Positions 56,547 through 64,000 of a DNA stretch of 64,000 nucleotides are shown here, one piece after another. Position numbers and translations under genes: made by a program. Within the stretch, counting starts at the first letter, position 1. Each line of letters opens with the position of its first letter. The DNA comes from Massariosphaeria phaeospora. Lineage: Eukaryota > Ascomycota > Dothideomycetes > Pleosporales. The stretch spans positions 1,798,001 to 1,862,000 of the forward strand of contig JAADJZ010000001.1 of the NCBI GenBank assembly GCA_011032825.1. Reading direction: 5' to 3'. The notes below the pieces were generated by a model, which searched no databases, was not told the DNA's origin, and saw only the letters and a program-made list of their open reading frames with translations.

Positions 56547-56976
56547 TGTAAAGGCTAAGCGAACTTAGAAAAGTTGTTTATTAAGCTTAGATTAGTTCTT
56601 AGAGAATAAGTAAGTTTAATAAACTAAAGAAAGTTGTAAAGCGTTTAATACTAAGGTAGTAGCGAGCTTCGTTCTGCAAAGAGTATAGAAGTTAAATTAA
56701 AAATTAACTTGAAAATTGTAAAATTAAAAACAACAACTGTAAAAGTGCGTTGTTTCTTTAGGTTTATATACTAAAAAGTGTTCTTGCTTATTCTTAAGCG
56801 CTTACTACTAAGTAGTGCTTATTGCTAAGCGTTTACTATTAAGCGTGCTTATTCTTAAGCGCTTACTAATAAGCGGTTACGTAACTAAAGTTTAGTTAGC
56901 TTGCTATGTAACTCTATTAGTAGCTTATAACCTAAGCGCTTCGCGCTAAGCCTAGTCGTAATACTAAATCGTAACA
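56547..56976 (-). repeat. 5' LTR of Gypsy D (right copy), 430 bp
   Basis: It matches the left copy with scattered C/T and G/A differences, including the internal TTAAGCGCTTACTA repeats. Confidence 0.93.
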
Positions 56977-56981
56977 CTATT

Positions 56982-58960
56982 GCTTTTAACGTTAAACGCT
57001 AGACTTTTAACAAACGCGCTAGAAAAATTCTATTTTAAGCTTAAATATAGCTTACATTTTCAAAGCTTACTACAACTAAATAGCAAACAATTATCTAATA
57101 TATTCCTAACTTTAATTCGCGAGAATTTGCTTTCTAGCTATTTAAAGTAGAAAATATAAGAAATAAACTAGTAGCTACGCAAAGTAAAAAGCTAGTAGGC
57201 AAAAACTAAGCTAAAAAATTTGTTACGCGTTTAAGCAAGCTTAAAATAGCTTTTAATTAAGCAAAAAACTAGCAAAGAATACAATAGAAAAAATTTAAAG
57301 TAATTAGCGCGTAGTTTAAGCTTGTTAAAGATACTAAAGCTACGTATAGCATCTACAACGATAATGTACACAACTTCAACAAAACTAGCTTTTAAATAAG
57401 CGTAATTAGGTTTATAAAAGTTGTTACAAGCTTTTAAAAACATACTTAACCTAATTTTATTTAGCTAGGTAATTAAAAGTAAGTAATAGTTATCTAAAGC
57501 ATCTACGCTGCAAAGTACGCAATTCTGCTATTTATTATTTACAAAAAGCGCGTTTACATTTTAGCATAGTACAAAAAGAACTTTATACTTAGCAATTAAA
57601 AGCTTTTAGTTTTTAACAACAGCTAAACAAACAACGCTTTTAGTTTTAAATAGTTAAAGCATTTTAACGCGCATACAAAAGCGCGTTAAGTAGAAAAGTA
57701 TTAGCTACTTATTCTAAACAACTATAAAAGCTACTAATTTTAAGATTTTAAAAACTATTGTTTTAAAAACAAAAATTTTACGCTTTGCATGCTAGCTTAT
57801 TTATTTTATATTCTTTAGCTGCTAAATGTAGTTTGCTTTTTGCTACTAAAGTTAAAGTACTCTTAACGCGTTTAGAACTTAGCGCGTTAGCGCGTTTTTT
57901 ATATTAATAAAAAAGATTCTTGCTAGCTTTTAGAAACGCGTTTTTTAAAGTGTTTACAATAAAAAACTGCAAAAAAGCTTTTAAAGTTTTAACGTACTTT
58001 ATAGGTTCGCCGAACACACAAGTTCGCCGAACACTTGTTTTTACTAAAGAAAATTAATAATCTAAAGCTTAATAACTCTAGATCTACTTAATAAAATTTT
58101 CTAAAAATTTAATATGTTATTTCTGTATACATTAACTTTTTAATTCTAATATTACTAAGCTCTACCTAGTCTAATTCTAGAGATACAAAAAATACGCTAA
58201 AATAATCTCTATAATTTAGGCTTTCTTTAATAGCTTTTTAAATACTAAGGCTAGAGCTTAGTAACCTTAGAATCTTAAAGTTTATATAGATGCAGCTTAG
58301 TAGTAGAATTTTTAGAAAATTCTATAAAGTAGATCTAGAGTTATTAAGCCTTAGATTATTGATTTTCTTTAGTAAAAACAAGTGTTCGGCGAACTTGTGT
58401 GTCCGGCGAACTTATAAAGTATATTAAAGCTAGTTTCTATTAACGCGTAGGTAGTTTTTAATTGTTTTAAAGTATAGCTATGTACTTTGCTACTACTTTT
58501 TGCACTAAAAACGCTGTAGTAGTTAAAAACTCTAAGCAATACGCTTAAATTTGAATTGCAATTAAAGCTAGTACGCGATTTTATTACTTAATTGCTTACT
58601 TTAGCGCAGAGTAGCTTTTTTTAGCTTGTAAAAAAAGCTGAATTAATGCTGCATTAAAACGCGCTTAAAGACTACTATATTAAAAAGCTTAAAAATTAAT
58701 TAGCAAAGATAACTAAGTAGAAATTGCGCAAACAAAGCAAATTTAAACAAGTAGTACAATAGAGTATAGTAATAGATTAGCGTAAGTAGCTACTAAAGCG
58801 TTTACAGCGCTTTAGCTATTAAAAAAAGCGCGTAGTAAAAAGAATTAAAAAAAGCACAACTAGCTCTACGGCGCTGTAGAAACTATAGTAATACAAAGCA
58901 CAATGCCTAAACTTGCTAAAAAAATACAAAAAAAGCTTTTAAATCTAAAAGTAGCACAAC
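56982..58960 (+). pseudogene. RIP-mutated pogo-type transposase of element E (main part)
   Basis: The reading begins near 27914 (start ATG now ATA), continues at 38146-38245, and resumes after Gypsy D at 56982. It then runs through a CENP-B/Tc5-type helix-turn-helix region (TIIQYI, VTRLSKLK, KVISAQFKLV) into the DDE domain (TYSIYNDNVHNFNKTSFQ, PNFIQLGNQK, QLKHFNAHTKAR, YQLLILNNYKSY). After the MITE at 57992-58424 comes a coiled, Lys-rich C-terminus. Numerous TAG/TAA codons replace Gln or Trp, and Asp of the DETGF-type motif has become Asn, so the protein is dead. The plus-strand class-II DDE_1 family fits its TA target sites. Confidence 0.8.
57992..58424. mobile_element. Pogo-type MITE copy 2, 433 bp, inside the element E transposase
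   Basis: It is flanked by TA (57990-57991, 58425-58426), with the same termini and interior as copy 1 but independently RIP-mutated (right end AAGTATAT instead of AAGTACGT). Its ends match Pogo-1, the likely source of transposase. Confidence 0.9.
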
Positions 58961-59074
58961 GTACGCAGGTTCTTTGTTTAATAGCAATTAATTTAATGTT
59001 CTTTAAGATGAGTTGGTTGTGCCAAGAGATTTCCAGCTACTCGGTGATATCGGCCACTCGGTGATCGTTTACGT

Positions 59075-61572
59075 TAGCTCTAATACATAGATGGCCTAGC
59101 CTCTAGCTCCTTTGAATTACGGATCCAGCACGACGAGCAGCGTTTGATAAAGGAGCAGCTCGCGCACTTATATCGCATTAGCCTGTGTGCTTTGAGCTTA
59201 CTTATTTCCTAGCGAGAAGACGGGGGCATGCTTGGTCTCTACACTTCTATCGGGCCTCAGAACCTGAGACGAACCTGCCCGGCGGCACCTCGAGCTTCCG
59301 GCCAGCATCATCCCTTTTGCACCCGCTCGCTGCCGCTTGCGACAGCAATGACAGATTCAAGTAGTCAAGGTATCCTCGCGAAGTCTGACTCGGGCGCCCG
59401 CAAGCTCACCATCTCGGACGGCGTCTTCCCAAAGCAAAGCAGCCCTGACGTTTGCTATCGTGTGATGCTGCCCTTGTACCGTAGACATTCTGGCTTTGCA
59501 CGTCCCGGAAGTGCACCGAAACTCCAAACATCTGCGGTAGGTACCCACAATTCGTTGTCTTGTCTGTCTAGACACCCCGGATCGCCTGCCTTGACACGTT
59601 CCCTGCCTCTCCGGCTCTTCAAAAGGTGACCCTCTCCAAGCCAAGTCCGACTTCGTAAGGTGAGACAGTATAGCCCTCAAAATGTTTTATGTCCAGCATT
59701 TACGCTTCTAGAATCACTGTCGACAAGACCGTGCCGCAGAAGTAGATGGCACACGTCTCCGATATGCATCCGAACTCGACATCTCCCCCCTCTAAACTAT
59801 AGTGGAGCCAATTATACGACCGCGCCCGGCAAACAAGGCTCCACTGCTACCTATCCACGATGGGGCTTTGTGTTACAACTACACTTCCTCTTCAGAAGAG
59901 CGGTGTGCACATGCAAGTTAACACGGCGAATTGTCTATCACTCGAGGGTAGGGTCACCGCCCTGCCATAATTCGTTTCCGATGCGCACCAAAGTAAGCCT
60001 ATCCTCTCACCTCTACAAGCTATACCCATACAATACCTAGTATAATATATACAATAGGGCTTTGTAAAGATCGAAGTACACTATTTACCTATTGCTAAAA
60101 CTTCCTAGGCGAAGTCTTCTATAATGTCGGCACCGAATCTGCCAGGGAGGTGGGGTGTTGCTCTCGATCCGAGTCTACAATATGGCTGCCAGTAGCATCC
60201 GATAGGCACGGCGCACGGCGCACGGTTGCTTCTGCACAACGGGAACACAGAGTGGAGGTCGTCTACCGTCAATCCCATATCAATACTATGCACTTGTACT
60301 GTATTGCCAGTGCACTTGCTGGGAGTGGTCCGATGCGTCGAGAGGCAGCCATGCTCGATTGCAGATATCGAGGTCCACACATGGTCAACGTGGGTTGGCT
60401 GGCCGGCGCCGAGGGGCAAACAGGACCATGGTTCTGCTATCAGGTCGCCGGACACTCTGGGAAGCTTGCGGGTGAAGGCCATGGCGCTGCCGCAGAAGTG
60501 ACCGCGATCGCGACGAGATGGCCCCCGGGATGGAGGTCGGCAGGCCCTTGTGAAACAACTTGCTCGCCCGTGTACATAATCGCGAACATCTCCTGTCTGC
60601 AATGCGAGGAGACTGTCCAGGGTCTCGCCAGCATCCGCGCCAGCTTGCGTCTTTCGGTGATCCCCCAGCGCGCATCGCAGCGCACACGCGAGCGAGCCAG
60701 CAGACAGAGCCAGCAGCGACAACAAGCGGGCCGACACGACGACGGTGACGTTCGAGGTCTGAGGAAGGCTGAAGCAGCGCGCAGAAACCCAGCGGCCGCC
60801 AGGCTCCTTTGGCACAGGCGAGCGGACATCCTCGTTCCAAGCTTAGCTGCGCGGGTTAGCGCCGAAGATCTGTGGAGAGTTCCCAAGGGTCTCAGGGTAA
60901 GGCTCACGGCTCAGCTTTGGCTTCGCGGCCACTGCCACTGCCACCGTTCTTCCTCCTCAACGTTCGCTCAACCGTCCGCCAGACTCGCACGCCGCCCACG
61001 CCCACGCCCACGCCCACGCCGCCGCGCCCCTTTCCGCCCGCCGCCGACCCCGCCGCCCGCTGCTGCCCTCGACGCGAGAATTTGCATGCTGCGCGCTCCA
61101 CGGCTCCATTCCGCAACGGCCCAGCCCTTGCGTCCCTCCCTCCATCGCTGGCTACCTCTGGGCGCTGAGGCACCCTGATGCGTCCCCCGCCTCGCGCGCG
61201 ACACTACCGCTTCGAGTTTAGCATGCACAGTGGCTAGACGGTGCCTGTCGACTTGCACGAATCCAAGGGGTGCGCCTATATCAACCCTCGCTGCCTCCCT
61301 CCCGGCCGCCTAGGCGGAGCACTCCCCTCGCTCACTCCCCGCGCCCTCTGTGGCATATTCTTCGTACACTCGCTTCCCGCGTCCCTCAAATTTGCCCTTC
61401 AACCTTCGGTACGTATGCGCAAACCCGTGGCGTACCGTGGATGGCTTTGCTGACGCCTAGGGTTAGTTCAGCTTGGAATCATACATAAGCTGCCCCACGT
61501 TCCACCTACCTCCGATATAAAACACCTGCACCTAGATGTAAAAAGTTTCGCCCGTCGACTTCTTGTTGTAAT
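59075..61572. other. Gene-free stretch between the transposon block and the PUF gene
   Basis: Ordinary composition returns within about 100 bp. Several overlapping frames of 90-340 codons on both strands cover the GC-rich part (60.1-61.2 kb), but their translations are Arg/Ala/Pro-rich with no motif and they shadow one another, so I treat them as chance. The right part is probably the promoter and long 5' leader of the PUF gene. Confidence 0.55.
60995..61018. repeat. CCCACG hexamer repeat, 4 copies
   Basis: Four perfect copies of CCCACG in the GC-rich region upstream of the PUF gene. Confidence 0.9.
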
Positions 61573-64000
61573 ATGGACTCTGGCTCAGGTGTCCTGGGTC
61601 GCAATATGGCCGCAATGACGAATAATGTATGCTCACTCTCTGCCCCCTTGAGACCGGCTACAATCTGACGCTGTTCTTCTAGGCTCGGTCGCGCGACTTC
61701 ACTGGCGGGGCGCCGTTGAACGGTGCTGAGAGCGACCGCTCTGCTCACACGACCATGATAACGCCAGGCCCTGCGAACTCGGCCCTCTGGGGAACAACTA
61801 AATACATATGGAACGACCAGAACACGCTGAGCAATGGTTTTGGCTCGGCCGCTAGAGATACCTCGCGACCTCGAGGTATGTATTCTGTACGTGCAATGCA
61901 AATGCACATAGCCGACTCACGTATGAACAGAAAACGGCAATCACATGGTTTCCCCATCTGATCCCATCGAGGGCAAAACCGGCTCAGGCTCCCTTGTTGC
62001 CTCTTCGGAGTTCGATGGCTGGAACGGCACGCCATCGCCATGGGGCGATAACGTGCCTCACGCTAGGAGATCAGACGTATCTCCAGCGCGAAAGAGATCC
62101 ATCGCACAGGCGCAAACGTCGCGGCAGTACCCAGATAACTCCTCGTCAAACTGCTTTTCCGTAATCAGACCATTGCCACTTGTCCAGCCTCCCGTCGGAA
62201 AGCCCTCGAAACCGCTACTCGACCCAACAACCACCATCTTCAAATCCACCCAACAGATCGAGCCTCTAACCACGAACAATTTTTCCAATTTCAGATTTGC
62301 ACAGGCAGACGTTAGCCAACAGCGCTCCGAGGCCTCCCCTGGATCATGGGCAGATGCGGCGTCAGTGCATTCCCCAGGGGATGATCGGCGAAGTGTGGAA
62401 TATTTCGGCCAATCGAGTGCTGCGCCGTCCCGTAGTGGTAGTTTACCACCATCGCGACACGGTGGCGAGTCTCTCCAATACACCCAACCTGCCGAGCCCT
62501 TTCCAAGATACCCACAATTTGGGTACCGCCAGCATGCTTCCTTCTCGCATGCCAATGGACGCACCCCACAAGATAGAAGTGGTTCGATACAGAGCGACTC
62601 GCACGCAACATATCAGAGGCATAGCCTTTACCAGTATCCAGATCAGGACCCAGGAATGATGTCGCATAGACAATCGCTGAGCACGAACGGACTTCCTCCC
62701 GGGTACAACTCTGCTGCTGGCAACGACTTATCTTCGTACGCCAATGGACAAATTTTGACGAGGCCAGAGGATGCTGCATATGGGAATCCTGGAACATATA
62801 CGCCCGACAGCTACGTTGGTAGCAACGTCAGTGACCTCAATGCCCAGTTTGGTGCTTTCCAGCTTGCTAGCCAGAGCGTGCCAAATGGCACTTTTGCTCG
62901 AGCGAGTCCCCACTATTCGCACGCACATACACCGCCTGTACACGTGCACGATCACCTATATCCTTCGCGAACTGATCAAACTCTTTCAAATGGTAGTAGC
63001 ATTGCGCATCTGCACAATAAGCTGCATGGGTACCAGCAACAACAACAAGGACGGCCCAACATCATCCCTCCGAATCAACCTCAACCGCAGCAATTCCAGC
63101 AGCTGATAGCTTCAAATCAGATGCGCAATCAATATGGCTACCAATACCCCGTTCCAAACGGTGTAAATCTGAATCAGTTATCAAATGTTGGTCTCTCAGT
63201 CATACCCCAGGCCGCTGTGCCTAGCATGGTGGCTGTTATGACACCTCCGAAGGCACCTCGTAGCCTTAGTCGTCAGCACGAGTCGAGCATCATGAGCGAT
63301 TTGTTGTTTGAGTTCAAGCAGGCCAGCAAGACTAGCAAACGGTACGAGCTAAATGACATATACGGCCACGTAGTGGAATTCAGCGGCGACCAGCATGGAT
63401 CCCGGTTCATACAACAGAAGCTCGAGTCGGCGAATAGTGACCAGAAACAACACGTCTTCGAAGAACTCCAGACCAATGCATTGCAGTTAATGACTGACGT
63501 GTTCGGCAATTACGTCATCCAGAAGTTCTTCGAGCACGGTGACCAAATTCAGAAGAGATTCCTTGCCAATAAAATGAAGGGCCACGTCTGGGACCTCGCA
63601 AAGCAGATGTATGGATGCCGCGTTGTTCAGAAGGTAAGATGGTCTTTATGTCATGTCGCAGCAGAGGCTAATCTTCCCAGGCGCTAGAGCATGTCTTAAC
63701 AGATCAACAAGCAGAACTTGTGAAAGAGCTTAATAAAGATGTCCCGACGCTTGTCAGGGACCAGAACGGGAACCACGTCATCCAGAAAGCCATCGAACGG
63801 GTACCTTTGGAACACATAGGTGTCATCCTCGAAACATTCAAGGGTCAAGTCGGTGCTCTTTCCGTGCATTCATATGGTTGCCGGGTAATTCAACGAGTTC
63901 TGGAGTTTTGCGCGGAGCCTGCCCGAAGATTCGTTCTCCAAGAATTACACGCTGAAGGTCCCAAGCTCATCTCCGATGTATACGGCAACTATGTTATGCA
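61573..64000 (+). CDS. Pumilio-family RNA-binding protein (Puf3-like), N-terminal part, cut by window end
   Basis: Exons 61573-61626, 61683-61875, 61931-63633 and 63681 onward (past the window) join in frame; introns are 56, 55 and 47 bp. About 756 residues are visible. The long N-terminus is low complexity (Ser, Pro, Gln, Asn) with a short Gln run, typical of fungal Puf proteins and likely disordered. The PUF domain starts near residue 535 ([26 protein letters not shown]). Six repeats show their RNA-contact triplets: GSRFIQQ (R1), GNYVIQK (R2), GCRVVQK (R3), GNHVIQK (R4), GCRVIQR (R5) and GNYVMQ at the edge (R6). This order, SR-Q, NY-Q, CR-Q, NH-Q, CR-Q, NY-Q, is that of the Pumilio/Puf3 class that binds UGUA-type 3'-UTR elements. 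In yeast, Puf3 controls mRNAs for mitochondrial proteins. The residual repeats R7-R8 and the stop lie beyond the window. Confidence 0.93.

Larger units (their letters stand above)
38246..56976 (-). mobile_element. Gypsy element D: Ty3/Gypsy relic hosting element B and a MITE
   Basis: LTRs of 430 bp lie at 38246-38675 and 56547-56976 (ends TGTAAA..GTAACA) with perfect target duplication CTATT at 38241-38245 and 56977-56981. Removing it restores the element E transposase frame (AATI-AFNVKR). Coding strand is minus. After subtracting B and the MITE only about 5.2 kb remains, too short for a complete element; the reverse transcriptase is missing at the B junction. Confidence 0.93.
27837..59074 (+). 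mobile_element. Element E: outermost Fot1/pogo-like DNA transposon, now hosting all other insertions
   Basis: Own segments are 27837-27924, about 38146-38245, 56982-57991 and 58425-59074, roughly 1.85 kb once the nested elements are removed, which is the normal size of this family. The left end ACGTAAAGCACTAGCG and the right end (complement ACGTAAACGATCACCG) are flanked by TA on both sides (27835-27836, 59075-59076). The two ends share ACGTAAA, a two-subrepeat layout, and a further block about 45 bp in (CTAAAATTTCTTAGCAC against CTGGAAATCTCTTGGCAC) that differs by RIP-type transitions and one base of length. The transposase frame runs through every junction when insertions are skipped. The weaker point is the inverted repeat, which is only partly conserved; the interior evidence is strong. 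Confidence 0.72.

Noticed and set aside
57231..57443. 70-codon minus-strand frame in element E
   Set aside because: Antisense shadow of the RIP-mutated transposase; hydrophobic composition arises from AT-rich sequence.
27716..59076. Centromere as an explanation for the AT-rich block
   Set aside because: The block is fully explained by nested, RIP-mutated transposons with defined ends; no satellite array is seen.
60150..61178. 342-codon plus-strand frame upstream of the PUF gene
   Set aside because: Arg/Ala/Pro-rich, no motif, and overlapped by equally long frames on the other strand; typical of GC-rich leader DNA.

Overview
This window reads as chromosomal DNA of a filamentous ascomycete (Pezizomycotina; a Dothideomycete is plausible but the sequence does not prove it). 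The genes carry many short GT..AG introns, mostly 47-92 bp, with CTAAC/CTGAC-like branch sites. The protein families are typical of such fungi: a GH17 glucanase, a But2-like secreted domain, a small cysteine-rich secreted protein, and Puf3-type, Qcr10, Pup2 and Gpi13 homologues. The transposon block carries the C-to-T / G-to-A scars of repeat-induced point mutation (RIP): in-frame TAG and TAA codons, and CpA changed to TpA on both strands.

Layout. From 1 to 27.7 kb is gene-bearing DNA of ordinary base composition. In order it holds a GH17/But2 cell-wall protein (-), an unrecognised 232-aa protein (-), a short-chain dehydrogenase (+), an F-box protein (-), an unrecognised Ser/Ala/Thr-rich protein (+), a six-exon MFS transporter (+), a small secreted Cys-rich protein (+), the cytochrome bc1 subunit Qcr10 (+), proteasome subunit alpha5 Pup2 (-), a 630-aa protein with internal repeats (-), the GPI ethanolamine-phosphate transferase Gpi13 (-) and a single-pass membrane protein (-). 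From 59.1 kb to the end, ordinary DNA resumes with a 2.5-kb gene-free stretch and then a Pumilio/Puf3-like RNA-binding protein (+) that runs off the window. The host genes look like independent housekeeping and secretory genes; I see no gene cluster.

The 31-kb AT-rich block (about 27.84-59.07 kb) can be read as one nested transposon system. The outermost unit (E) is a Fot1/pogo-like DNA transposon of about 1.85 kb. Inside it lies F, a TA-flanked element of about 0.77 kb with long inverted repeats. F is interrupted by a second pogo-like element (Pogo-1), which is interrupted by Gypsy element A; F also carries a 393-bp hAT-like MITE in its right arm. Further right, E is interrupted by Gypsy element D. 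D holds Gypsy element B, B holds the younger Gypsy element C, and D also holds a pogo-type MITE. A second copy of that MITE sits in the 3' part of E. Matching target-site duplications define A (TTTAG), C (GTTAG), D (CTATT), the hAT-like MITE (TGCTCGGT) and the TA-class elements. Only B lacks one, and D is missing its reverse transcriptase exactly there.

Most interesting observation: Gypsy elements A, B and D each carry, on the strand opposite gag-pol and between the chromodomain and the 3' LTR, the remains of an extra gene. It encodes a Cys-rich box followed by a charged, coiled-coil-like region. In all three the reading frame is continuous from ATG to a shared final Ser-Ser/Cys-Ser-Ser-stop type ending, and it is broken only by TAG or TAA codons of the kind RIP makes from glutamine or tryptophan codons.
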